NCBI GenBank assembly: GCA_014193395.1
Contig: BJHT01000026.1
Coordinates: 1 to 40,295 of the forward strand
Direction of reading: 5' to 3'
Source: Verrucomicrobiota bacterium
GTDB taxonomy: Bacteria > Verrucomicrobiota > Verrucomicrobiia > Limisphaerales > BJHT01
Length of the DNA stretch: 40,295 bases
This document shows positions 8,062 through 15,269 of the stretch, piece by piece. The stretch's first letter is position 1; each line of letters begins with the position of its first letter. Under the pieces are notes generated by a model. It made no database searches. It was not told the DNA's origin and saw only the letters and a program-made list of their open reading frames with translations. A program made the translations under genes and the position numbers.

Positions 8062-8104
8062 AAACCTCCGCTCCCTTCGACTTTCCCCACGCACCCTCCC
8101 GCTC

Positions 8105-9883
8105 ATGACCATCGACCCCTACATCCTCGCGTTCAGTTCCATCACCGTCATCGTCACGATCTGGATGGGTTTTCGCTCGGCGAAATCCTCCAAGACGGCG
8201 AGCGATTTTTTCGTGGCCGGACGCAGCGTGAGCGTGGGCTGGAACGCCAGCGCCATCTCTGGCGAATACCTCAGCGCCGCGTCGTTCATGGGCGTGGCGG
8301 GCATGGTGATGTCGAGCGGCTACGACGCGCTGTGGTATCCGGTGTGTTACGCGTGCGGGTATTTGTTCCTGCTGCTGTTCATCGCGGGGCCGCTGCGGCG
8401 GTTCGGCGCGTACACGATTCCTGATTTTGCCGAGGGTCGTTTCGACTCGCCGGTGTTCCGCAAAATCGCCGTGGTGTTCGTGCTTTTCATCGGCTTCTTC
8501 TACACGATGCCGCAGATGAAGGGCGCGGGGACGACGCTGGCCTACATCTTCCCCGGCCTGCCGTATTGGGCGGGCGTGGTGCTGGTCGGCGCGGTCATCA
8601 CGCTCAACGTCGCACTGGGCGGAATGAAGGGCATCACGCTGGTGCAGGCGTTCCAGTATTGGGCGAAGATGTTCGCGATCTCGGTGCCGGTGTTTGTGCT
8701 GATGAGTGTGTATGGGGGATATGGGAAGCAGTTGGATTTGAATGGGAACGCTCAACGTTCAACGCCGAACGTTCAGCTCTCAACCAACGCGCCGGCTGCT
8801 GCCAATGCGCTGGGCGCTCCTCCGAACGTTGAAAGTTCAAAGTTGAACGTTGGACGTTCCCCTCTTCCCGACAAAGCCCCCAAGGACGAAACCTGGCTCA
8901 ACCCGTTCGGCCCGCTCACCACCAAAGCCGCCAAGGCCGCCAAGCTTTCCGCCGAAGAATCCCGCCCCTACTCGCTCCTCTACACCTACTCGCTCATCAT
9001 CGCGCTGGTCTGCGGCACCGCGGGCTTGCCTCATATTCTGGTGCGCTTTTACACCAACCCGGACGGCGTCGCCGCCAAGCGCACGACCATGTGGGTGATG
9101 ATCCTCATCGGCGTGTTCTACGTGTTCCCGCCGGTGCTCGGCGTGCTCGGACGCAACCTGCTGCCGGACCTGTACAACGGCATCGGCGCGAAGGGTACGG
9201 ACAAGATCGTGTTGGAGCTGCCACGCATCCTGAATGAAAAATACGGCACGCTCGGCTCGATCCTCAGCGGCATCACCTGCGCGGGCGCGTTCGCGGCGTT
9301 CATGAGCACCTTTAGCGGCCTGCTGGTGTCGATGACCGGCGCGCTGGCACACGATGTCTATGGGCGCATCCTCAACCCGAAGAGCACGCCGGGAGAACGA
9401 ATGCGGATGTTCAAATGGTGCGCGGTGCTCGTGGGCACGGTGTCAGTGATCCTCGGAATGCAGGTCGAGCAGTTGCAGATCAACTTCATGGTCGGCCAGG
9501 CCTTCGCCATCGCGGCCGCTAGTTATTTTCCGCTGCTCTTCATGAGTGTCTGGTGGCGCGGCATGACGATGCGCGGCGCGGCCACGGGCATGTTGACCGG
9601 GGGGCTGCTGGCGCTGGGCGGCATTTCGCTCACCAGCTTCAGCGATTTGAAATGGATCAACCTGAACGATTTCTGGGCCGCGCATCCCCTCGTGCGCATC
9701 CTCTGCGAACAGCCCGCCATCTGGACCGTGCCCGTTGCGATCGGCCTGATGATCATCGTCTCCAAGCTCACCGCCGCCGCCGTGCCGCCGGACATCCGCA
9801 TGAAAATGCTCGTGCTCCACGCGCCGGAGAAGCTGGGGCTGAAGCAGGAGTACATCCAGGAACACACGCCGGGGGCGCACTGA
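8105..9883 (+). CDS. ActP-like sodium:solute symporter with an in-frame repeat insertion
   Basis: A 592-residue integral membrane protein of the sodium:solute symporter family. It has the subfamily hallmarks SDFFVAGRSVSVGWNASA and SGEYLSAASFMG near the N-terminus, then VCGTAGLPHILVRFYT and AFAAFMSTFSGLLVSMTGAL further on. Together with the upstream DUF485 gene this is the arrangement of acetate/monocarboxylate permeases, so uptake of a short-chain carboxylate coupled to cation is likely; the substrate is inferred. Residues 214-252 are foreign to the family: a Ser/Asn/Ala-rich stretch (NAQRSTPNVQLSTNAPAAAN and onward) encoded by a 117-bp repeat element, in a predicted loop between membrane segments. 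The frame continues through it. ATG 8105 (MTIDPYILAFSS) is preferred to 8039 because the family starts with a membrane helix there. Confidence 0.9.
   Translation: MTIDPYILAFSSITVIVTIWMGFRSAKSSKTASDFFVAGRSVSVGWNASAISGEYLSAASFMGVAGMVMSSGYDALWYPVCYACGYLFLLLFIAGPLRRFGAYTIPDFAEGRFDSPVFRKIAVVFVLFIGFFYTMPQMKGAGTTLAYIFPGLPYWAGVVLVGAVITLNVALGGMKGITLVQAFQYWAKMFAISVPVFVLMSVYGGYGKQLDLNGNAQRSTPNVQLSTNAPAAANALGAPPNVESSKLNVGRSPLPDKAPKDETWLNPFGPLTTKAAKAAKLSAEESRPYSLLYTYSLIIALVCGTAGLPHILVRFYTNPDGVAAKRTTMWVMILIGVFYVFPPVLGVLGRNLLPDLYNGIGAKGTDKIVLELPRILNEKYGTLGSILSGITCAGAFAAFMSTFSGLLVSMTGALAHDVYGRILNPKSTPGERMRMFKWCAVLVGTVSVILGMQVEQLQINFMVGQAFAIAAASYFPLLFMSVWWRGMTMRGAATGMLTGGLLALGGISLTSFSDLKWINLNDFWAAHPLVRILCEQPAIWTVPVAIGLMIIVSKLTAAAVPPDIRMKMLVLHAPEKLGLKQEYIQEHTPGAH
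8744..8860. repeat. GAACGTT-type inverted-repeat element inside the symporter gene
   Basis: Left arm from 8744 (GGGAACGCTCAACGTTCAAC) and right arm 8824-8860 (GAACGTTGAAAGTTCAAAG, then TTGAACGTTGGACGTTCC) are inverted repeats built of degenerate TCAACGT/AACGTTG heptamers, with a loop of about 45 bases. The same kind of tract occurs between genes at 32757-32786. The element is 117 bp, a multiple of three, contains no stop in the symporter frame and adds 39 residues. Confidence 0.75.
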
Positions 9884-9895
9884 GCGCGAACCCAG

Positions 9896-9943
9896 TGTAG
9901 CGCAGGTTTCCAAACCTGCTGTGTCGCCGATTTCCAAATCGGC
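9896..9943. repeat. Partial copy of the GCAGGTTTCCAAACCTGC palindrome family
   Basis: Starting 13 bases after the symporter stop, TGTAGCGCAGG introduces two palindromes, GCAGGTTTCCAAACCTGC (9902-9919) and GCCGATTTCCAAATCGGC (9926-9943). These are the same two, in the same order and spacing, as in the left half of the element at 2511-2699. The outer ATATTTCATG arms and the right half are missing. The first hairpins might cap the symporter transcript. Confidence 0.75.
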
Positions 9944-9978
9944 GGGGCGTCGAGCAAGATGAGCGCTGCGATGGGGGT

Positions 9979-10314
9979 TTCGTCCCGGAGGGACGCCCTC
10001 GGAGATTAGCCGGAGGCAAGGCAGCGTCAGCGGACGCAGCCCCCGGTTTTGCCGCGATGGAAAAGACGCTGCCCCAGCGGGGCATCGAAGATTCCCCCTT
10101 CTTGGAATGAGTGGCATGCCGGGCGAGCCGTCACCTAGGGGTCTCGTTCCGATACTCTGCATTCGGGCAGCGGTGTCAGTCAGTCCCCGTCGCGCCCGAT
10201 TTCTTCGATGCCCCGCTGGGGCAGGGAAATTTTTCTGGCGCGGTAACCGGGGGCTGCGTCCGCTGGGGCGGACTGGCCCCCGGCTAATCTTCTGCGGAGT
10301 CCCTCCGGGACGAG
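9979..10314. repeat. Large inverted repeat (CGTCCCGGAGGGAC / GCCCCGCTGGGGC family), arms about 110 bp
   Basis: The left arm (9979-10090) runs TCGTCCCGGAGGGAC, then GATTAGCCGG, GGACGCAGCCCCCGG, and CTGCCCCAGCGGGGCATCG. The right arm (10203-10314) contains the reverse complement of these blocks in reverse order (CGATGCCCCGCTGGGGCAG, CCGGGGGCTGCGTCCG, CCGGCTAATC, GTCCCTCCGGGACGA), with small indels. Each block contains its own hairpin, so the whole could fold as a branched cruciform. The 112-bp centre has no gene. The right arm overlaps the last codons of the pseudouridine synthase gene. The region 9884-10283 holds only this and the preceding repeat. Confidence 0.8.
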
Positions 10315-11123
10315 GGGCGGGAAGGCGATTGCCCAATTTTACCAACTCCTCCTGCCCCATGCGGCGGCGGCCGGGGTGTCCGCGGGCGGATCGACTGGAA
10401 CGCAAGCCGGTAACCTCCCGCCGCAAAACCGTGCGCCTCGAGAAATGGATCGCAAGCGGCGCGGATGCCGACTTCGGTGTGCGTGAACGGGTCGCGATAC
10501 GCGAGGCCCACGGCGCGCAAGCCCAGCGGCTCGCGCCCGCCTTCGCCGTACAGATCATCCCCGACAATCGGACAGCCCGCGGCGGCCAGATGCACGCGAA
10601 TCTGATGCGTCCGGCCCGTGTGCGGACGTGCCTCGATCAGGTGTTTGTCGCCCGCGCTGGCGAGCACGCGGAAGTCCGTCTCCGCCTCCTTGCCGTGACG
10701 GTCGGCGCGCACGCGGCCAATTTGGTTTGGGTCGGGACCGAGCGCGAGGCGGCAGGTCCACGCGGTCTCCGGCGGCGCGTGACGGGTGACGGCGAGATAG
10801 ATTTTTTCCATGCGCCGGCCCTCGAACAAATCGGCGATGGAGTGGAGCGCACCGGGACTTTTGGCGAAAAGGAGAATGCCCGTGGTGTCCGCATCGAGCC
10901 GGTGGATGTGCTTTAGAAAACGGAGCATCCGCGAGCGCGCCCAAAAATGCCCCGCGCCGATGGACGACGTGATCGCGGCCTGGAGATTGCGGTCGGTGCG
11001 TTGCCAGGTGAACGGGACGAGCATCCAGCCAGCGGGCTTGTCGATCGCGAGGACGGAGCGGTCCTCGTAGAGAATCGGAATGCGCGCGTGGCCGGTCAGT
11101 TCGATGCAGTTGGGTTTGGGCAT
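10284..11123 (-). CDS. RluA-family RNA pseudouridine synthase
   Basis: A 279-residue member of the RluA family, which isomerises uridine to pseudouridine in rRNA or tRNA. The catalytic motif HRLDADTTG (residues 74-82, nucleophile Asp77) is present, with the family's preceding DKPAGWMLVP and following GRTHQIRVHL, the latter close to the canonical form. There is no S4 RNA-binding domain at the N-terminus. ATG 11123 (MPKPNCIELTGH) is chosen over 11174 since the extra residues look like intergenic translation. The C-terminal tail beyond about residue 245 (IRPRTPRPPPHG and on) is Pro/Arg/Ser-rich and unlike the family; its last ten codons and the stop lie inside the inverted repeat at 10203-10314. 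The target nucleotide cannot be predicted from the sequence. Confidence 0.88.
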   Translation of the reverse strand: MPKPNCIELTGHARIPILYEDRSVLAIDKPAGWMLVPFTWQRTDRNLQAAITSSIGAGHFWARSRMLRFLKHIHRLDADTTGILLFAKSPGALHSIADLFEGRRMEKIYLAVTRHAPPETAWTCRLALGPDPNQIGRVRADRHGKEAETDFRVLASAGDKHLIEARPHTGRTHQIRVHLAAAGCPIVGDDLYGEGGREPLGLRAVGLAYRDPFTHTEVGIRAACDPFLEAHGFAAGGYRLAFQSIRPRTPRPPPHGAGGVGKIGQSPSRPSSRRDSAED

Positions 11124-11263
11124 GACGGCGGGCGCTCCTAAAACCGGCGGGTGGAATGGCCGCAAAGAACGCAAAGAGGCGCAAAAATGGGGCGGGGAGA
11201 TTTCATTCTCGAAACGGCGGCTGCGCCATGAAGCCGTTTTTCGTCAGTTGAAACGGGACAAAT

Positions 11264-11392
11264 GACCACAGAGACACGATGAACACAGAGAAGGACGGGG
11301 AACGGCGTCAGCTTCGGGAAGTCACCAATCAGTGACCGACGTTCGACCAGCGAGTCCTTGGTTTTCTCTGTGTTCATCGTGTCTCTGTGGTC
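11264..11392. repeat. CCACAGAGACACGATGAACA palindromic element
   Basis: A perfect 29-bp inverted repeat: the left arm starting GACCACAGAGACACGATG at 11264 and its reverse complement ending at 11392. The loop is about 70 bases. 'Cacagagacacagag'-type repeats are widespread in several bacterial phyla (general knowledge); the origin is not established here. It sits in the 489-bp gap 11124-11612, which contains no gene. Confidence 0.8.
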
Positions 11393-11433
11393 CAAAAGAA
11401 TCGGCTGGACGGAATAGTTACGGCTAAGACTCT

Positions 11434-11538
11434 CAAACCACTAACCGACACTAACCGGCACTTATCGGAAGGAATTTCAGCGGTCACTTTCGGCGCGCGG
11501 CCTCCGGTGGTTTTCATTGGTGCCGGTTAGTGGTTTGA
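11434..11538. repeat. CAAACCACTAACCG inverted-repeat element
   Basis: Left arm CAAACCACTAACCGACAC then TAACCGGCAC (11434-11461) and right arm ATTGGTGCCGGTTAGTGG then TTTG (11516-11538) are inverted repeats. The left arm has an extra ACTAACCG unit, another hint of short tandem-unit expansion. It is adjacent to the preceding element, in the same gene-free gap upstream of the pseudouridine synthase and downstream of the NIPSNAP gene. Confidence 0.7.
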
Positions 11539-11612
11539 AATCAGTTTCCCCCTCGGCGATCGCGGTCGCCGGGTTCAGCCCAGCGGCCGTTTTGTGAGTG
11601 GTCGGCGCGCGG

Positions 11613-12413
11613 TCAAATCTGCGAATACGCCGTGGGCTTGAGCACGACGTTGCTGATGTTGGTGACGATCTCGGGATCGGTCAGACCGGGCGTGGCGCTG
11701 AGCTGCTTCCATTCGGGATCGGCGCGGAAGGTGTCCCAGCTTTTCTCGCGCGCGGCCATGTCGGGGAAGGTGAGGAGATAGATCAGATTCGGCAGGCGTG
11801 GGCCGACGAGCGTTTCGCCGAAGAACACCGGCGTCAGCCCCGTGCGGCGGAAGATGGCGATCTCGCCGTTGTCGAACATGCCGACCTTTTTCACGTTCGC
11901 CGCCTTGCTGTGCGACTCGTAGGTGCGCAGCTCGAAAATGCGCGGCTGCTTCGTCGCGGTCTGCGCCGGGAGTTCGAGACGCGGGAGGCTCGGGAACGCG
12001 ATCATCAACGAGCTTTCCTTGCGCACGTAGGCGGGATCGGTAGCGGGCAGGTTCGTGAACGCCGCGTCGCGCACGGCGGGGTCGGCCGCGAATTTCGCCT
12101 GCGCCGCCGTCATGGCGTCGAGCGACGCGTAGGGCAGCAGCACGTATTTCGCGGGCATGTCCGCGCCGACCGCCACATCGAAGACGCCGACCGGCGTGAC
12201 CCCGGCGCGGTTCCACGCGGGCACGGCCACGTCGCGGAAGAACTCATCGAAGCGCGCGCCCATCGGGCCGCGGCGCAGGCGGTACTGGCGGAGTTCGTAA
12301 AACTCGCGGGCGCGGGCCGGCGACGGATCAGCGGCGGAGGCGGAGGGCGTGGTGTTCACGGCCGCCACGGTGGTGAGGGCGAGGGAGGATTTCAAGAAGT
12401 CGCGACGTTTCAT
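11613..12413 (-). CDS. Tat-exported NIPSNAP-domain protein
   Basis: 266 residues. The N-terminus MKRRDFLKSSLALTTVAAVN with the following SASAADP is a twin-arginine export signal. The mature protein carries two NIPSNAP (dimeric alpha-beta barrel) units: about 36-140 (FYELRQYRLRRGPMGARFDE, then AVPAWNRAGVTPVGVFDV) and about 156-262 (PRIFELRTYESHS, then IFRRTGLTPVFFGETLVG and TFPDMAAREKSWDTF). NIPSNAP domains occur in many bacterial secreted proteins with no proven enzymatic role; the fold is ferredoxin-like and can bind small molecules. The ATG at 12413 is the only sensible start. The gene stands alone. Confidence 0.85.
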   Translation of the reverse strand: MKRRDFLKSSLALTTVAAVNTTPSASAADPSPARAREFYELRQYRLRRGPMGARFDEFFRDVAVPAWNRAGVTPVGVFDVAVGADMPAKYVLLPYASLDAMTAAQAKFAADPAVRDAAFTNLPATDPAYVRKESSLMIAFPSLPRLELPAQTATKQPRIFELRTYESHSKAANVKKVGMFDNGEIAIFRRTGLTPVFFGETLVGPRLPNLIYLLTFPDMAAREKSWDTFRADPEWKQLSATPGLTDPEIVTNISNVVLKPTAYSQI

Positions 12414-12577
12414 GGGCGCGAGCGTGCGGGGTTCTGGGGCGGCTTGTCAGGCGGATTCCGGGTGAAAATATTTCGGTGAATTATCCCCGCAGTGATTGGG
12501 AGATTGAATTCGGTGAGACCCGGCCCCATGTCTTTGCTCCGCAAAATCCGAACGCCCTGAGTGTTCCAAGAACCTGC

Positions 12578-12868
12578 TCACCGCGGTTTCTCGATGCGGT
12601 AGCCGAGGGCGAGGATCAGTTTCAGGGTGCCCAGGGCGGTGCGGCGGTCGTATTCTTTTTCGGATTCGGGCAACTCGGAGTAGGGGACGAGGCAGGGGTG
12701 TTGGCGGGCGGCGTCGTCGCGGGTGGGTCCGGGGGTCCAGCCGTCGGCGAGGCGTTGTTGGGACCAGAGTTCGTGCGTGTTCTCGGCGAGGCGCTCGGTG
12801 AGGTCGATGAGGTCCGCGGGCAGCACGACGCGCGAAGTGTCGATGGGGGCGGGAGTGTAGGCGGGCAT
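12578..12868 (-). CDS. Stand-alone RyR-domain protein
   Basis: A 96-residue protein that is almost entirely one RyR domain (Pfam RyR, named for ryanodine receptors). From residue 27 it reads LAENTHELWSQQRLADGWTP, then RRDD-like TRDDAARQHPCLVPYSELP and KEYDRRTALGTLKLILALGY. The conserved NxHxxWxxxR/xxGWxxG...HPxLVPYxxLxxxEKxxDR pattern is intact. In eukaryotes this domain is part of calcium-release channels; in bacteria it appears as small proteins or fused to other domains, with no established function. It is cytoplasmic by composition and has no signal peptide. It is flanked by intergenic sequence, upstream of the NIPSNAP gene on the same strand with a 164-bp gap. ATG 12868 is a natural start. 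Confidence 0.88.
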   Translation of the reverse strand: MPAYTPAPIDTSRVVLPADLIDLTERLAENTHELWSQQRLADGWTPGPTRDDAARQHPCLVPYSELPESEKEYDRRTALGTLKLILALGYRIEKPR

Positions 12869-12884
12869 GGCGGGGGAATTTGGA

Positions 12885-12948
12885 ATTACGAATTATGAAT
12901 TTCGAATTGCGAATTACGGATCACCGATCACGCATCGCGCATCACACG
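12885..12948. repeat. Degenerate GAATTAC and ATCACGC heptamer tract
   Basis: Tandem near-copies of a seven-base unit ATTACGA/ATTATGA/ATTTCGA/ATTGCGA switch into a second run, ATCACCG/ATCACGC/ATCGCGC/ATCACAC. The second motif is the complement of that at 7581-7671. It lies between the RyR gene and the transglutaminase gene at 12959, ending 11 bases before the latter's stop. Confidence 0.65.
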
Positions 12949-12958
12949 TCGGCAAACC

Positions 12959-13804
12959 CTACTCCACCTTCGTCACCTGCACCTCGACATTGAGGCTCGT
13001 GACTTTGCCGCCTTTGAAGGTGCCGCGGATGAGGGGCACGTCGGCGTAGTCGCGGCCGGTGGCGACGCGGACGTAGCGTTCGTCGGCGGGTTGGTTGTTG
13101 GTGGGATCGAGCGCACGCCAGCCGTGGTCGGGGACATAGACCTCGCACCACGCGTGGGAGGCTTGCGCGCCGGTGAGCTGGTCGGCGGGGCCGTTGTAGA
13201 GGTAGCCGCTGACGTAGCGCGCGGGGATTTTCACGGCGCGACACATGCCGAGCATCACATGCACGAAGTCCTGGCAGACGCCGCGGCGGTCGCGCAGGAC
13301 TTCGTTCATGTGCGTATGGACGTGGGTGGAGTTGGGCACATACGCGAAGTTTTGATGGATGTGGCGCATGATGCCGACGGCGCATTGCCAGACGTCGTCC
13401 TGGCCGGCGCAGACATCCAGCGCGAGCCGCCAGACTTCCGGCGAGACTTCGACGTAGTGACCGGACTGGAGGAAATCGTAGCAGCGTTCCTGGCGCAGGC
13501 AGGCGGGCAGGCGCGCGAGCGGCACCGTGACGGCGTCGAGCGCCAGCGACGTGGCACTGGTCACGACCACGGAGGTGGCATCGACGGTCAGGGTGCCGTG
13601 CGGTTCGTTGACTTCAAAGTAGTGAACGTAGTTGCCGTAGAAATCGAAGTAGTGCGAGAGGCGCGCGGCGGGCAGGACTTTCAGCAGGAAGGAGAGACAC
13701 ATCTGGCCGTCGGTCGAGATGGGCTGGAGGCGCGTCTCGTTGAAGCTGTCGCGCACGGGCGTGGCGTATTGGTAAACCGTGCGGTGGAAGACTTGGAGTT
13801 TCAT
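12959..13804 (-). CDS. Transglutaminase-like protein (third in the ATP-grasp/Alpha-E block)
   Basis: 281 residues: an N-terminal bacterial transglutaminase-like beta domain (MKLQVFHRTVYQYATPVRDS onward), then the papain-like transglutaminase core. The catalytic triad is intact, with Cys177 in GVCQDFVHVM, His217 in SHAWCEVYVP and Asp233 in ALDPTNN. Members hydrolyse or transfer at amide bonds; substrate unknown. No signal peptide, so cytoplasmic. This is the last gene of the six-gene minus-strand block and is separated from the next transglutaminase gene upstream by a nested repeat (13819-14360). ATG 13804 (MKLQVFHR) is chosen because this motif opens the family; the upstream part reads from the repeat's edge. 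It likely descends from the same ancestor as the protein at 14397. Confidence 0.9.
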   Translation of the reverse strand: MKLQVFHRTVYQYATPVRDSFNETRLQPISTDGQMCLSFLLKVLPAARLSHYFDFYGNYVHYFEVNEPHGTLTVDATSVVVTSATSLALDAVTVPLARLPACLRQERCYDFLQSGHYVEVSPEVWRLALDVCAGQDDVWQCAVGIMRHIHQNFAYVPNSTHVHTHMNEVLRDRRGVCQDFVHVMLGMCRAVKIPARYVSGYLYNGPADQLTGAQASHAWCEVYVPDHGWRALDPTNNQPADERYVRVATGRDYADVPLIRGTFKGGKVTSLNVEVQVTKVE

Positions 13805-13818
13805 CGCGGGGACGGGGG

Positions 13819-14360
13819 AAAGCTCCAAGGATAAAGCTCAAAGCTCAAGGGAAGGGCCAAGGAACAAGCAGGACCAAGCTCCACAGCGGAGCTTTGACGG
13901 CGGGGGAATAACGGCGGCGTGGGCGCGGATGCTCCCCTCTCATTAGCACCCGGCTTCAGCCGGGTGTTGGCGACAGAGCGATTCACAACCGCTTCAGCGG
14001 TTTTCCGCACACCGCGGGAAAAACCGTTAAAACGGTTTTCCCGACCTCGCCCCGGCAACACCCGGCTGAAGCCGGGTGCTAATGAGAGGGGAAAGGAACC
14101 AGCCGCGGAGCCGCGTGAAATGTCCGGAATGTGCGCCTCGCTAATCTCCACCGGCTTGCAGTGTTTACGAATCAGGAACTCCAAGCGTCTCGCGGGACAA
14201 CGCTGGAGGGGAGGCAGGCGGAGTGCGCAAAAGTTTCCAGAAGGTGAGGGCTGTTCCGATCGCCCGGACGAAGTTCCAAATCCCACGCCCCCCGCTCCGC
14301 CCCGTGGTGCTTGGCCCTTGGCCCTTCCCTTGAGCTTTGAGCATTGAGCTTTGAGCTTTT
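13819..14360. repeat. Nested repeat: outer GAGCTTTG-family arms around a 36-bp perfect palindrome element
   Basis: Outer left arm 13819-13860 (AAAGCTCCAAGGATAAAGCT, then CAAAGCTCAAGGGAAGG) and outer right arm about 14318-14360 are inverted and belong to the family seen at 3771-4008. Between them, 13934-13969 and 14056-14091 are a perfect 36-bp inverted repeat of a second family (CATTAGCACCCGGCTTCAGC, then CGGGTGTTG), whose centre has further hairpins (AACCGCTTCAGCGGTT). This fills the 592-bp gap 13805-14396 between two transglutaminase genes of one strand; no gene is visible in it. Confidence 0.8.
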
Positions 14361-14396
14361 TCCGTATGGCGGCGCGTTCCATGACGTTGCCTCCCA

Positions 14397-15269
14397 CTAC
14401 AGCGGCTCCACATCCACCCCAACCTTCACCGTGTGCCGTCCGCCGCCGGTGATGATGCCGCTCACGGGGCTGACATCGCTGAAGTCGCGCCCGTAGGCCA
14501 CGGTGATGTGTTCGGGGCCGACGAGCACGTCGTTGGTCGGATCGAAATCCACCCAGCCGTGATTCGGGCAATAGACGGCGAACCACGCGTGCGAGGCGTC
14601 CGCGCCGACGAGCCGGGGCTTGCCGGCGGGCGGGCGGGTGCGGAGGTAGCCGCTGACGTAGCGCGCGGGCAGGCCGAGCGAACGCAGCATTGCCGCGCCG
14701 AGATGCGCGAAGTCCTGACACACGCCGCGCCGTTTTTTCAGCACCTCCTCGAGCGGCGTGGCGATGGTGGTCGCCACGGGATCGAAGCGGAAGTCCTCAT
14801 GGATGCGGCGGTTCAAGGCGAGGACGCCGGCGAGCAGCGGAGTTCCGGCGGGAAAACTTTCGCGCGCGTAATCCGCCAGGTCCGGCAGCGCGCGCACCAT
14901 CGGCGAATCAGCGACGAACTGGTACGGCTCGATCAATTCCACCGCCACGGGATCGCGGAACAATTCCGCCGCGGCCTCCCACGGCATCGACAGGCCGGGC
15001 GTGACGGGCGTGACCTCGTTCACAACGACATGGCTGGTGGCGACGATTTCGAGCCGCGTGTGCAGGCCCTGGATGCTGAAGAAACACACGCGGTTGCCGA
15101 AATAATCCGTGCGCATTTTCCGCACGCCCGGCTCAGGCACGATGCGCAGGTCGAAGTCCTTGCGCTCCTGCGTCGCCGTGCTGCGCGGCTTCACGCGGGC
15201 GGCGTGGTGCGAGACCGCCACGGGCTGGGCGTAGTCGTAAACGGTGCGATGGACGACGCGGTAGTTCAT
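14397..15269 (-). CDS. Transglutaminase-like protein (second in the ATP-grasp/Alpha-E block)
   Basis: 290 residues: an N-terminal transglutaminase-like beta domain (MNYRVVHRTVYDYAQPVAVS), then the transglutaminase core with Cys184 in GVCQDFAHLG, His227 in SHAWFAVYCP and Asp243 in DFDPTND. The gene starts inside the stop of the upstream fused ATP-grasp/Alpha-E gene: ATGA overlap at 15266-15269, strong evidence for translational coupling and co-function. The frame is open far upstream to 15932, but this is antisense-like run-through of the fused gene in another frame. The enzyme is expected to be cytoplasmic and to cut or form amide bonds of the product made by the ATP-grasp partner (inference). 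Confidence 0.92.
   Translation of the reverse strand: MNYRVVHRTVYDYAQPVAVSHHAARVKPRSTATQERKDFDLRIVPEPGVRKMRTDYFGNRVCFFSIQGLHTRLEIVATSHVVVNEVTPVTPGLSMPWEAAAELFRDPVAVELIEPYQFVADSPMVRALPDLADYARESFPAGTPLLAGVLALNRRIHEDFRFDPVATTIATPLEEVLKKRRGVCQDFAHLGAAMLRSLGLPARYVSGYLRTRPPAGKPRLVGADASHAWFAVYCPNHGWVDFDPTNDVLVGPEHITVAYGRDFSDVSPVSGIITGGGRHTVKVGVDVEPL

Noticed and set aside
12885..12948. A possible CRISPR array or tandem direct repeat array.
   Set aside because: The unit is only seven bases and drifts in sequence; there are no spacers of constant length and no cas genes in the window.
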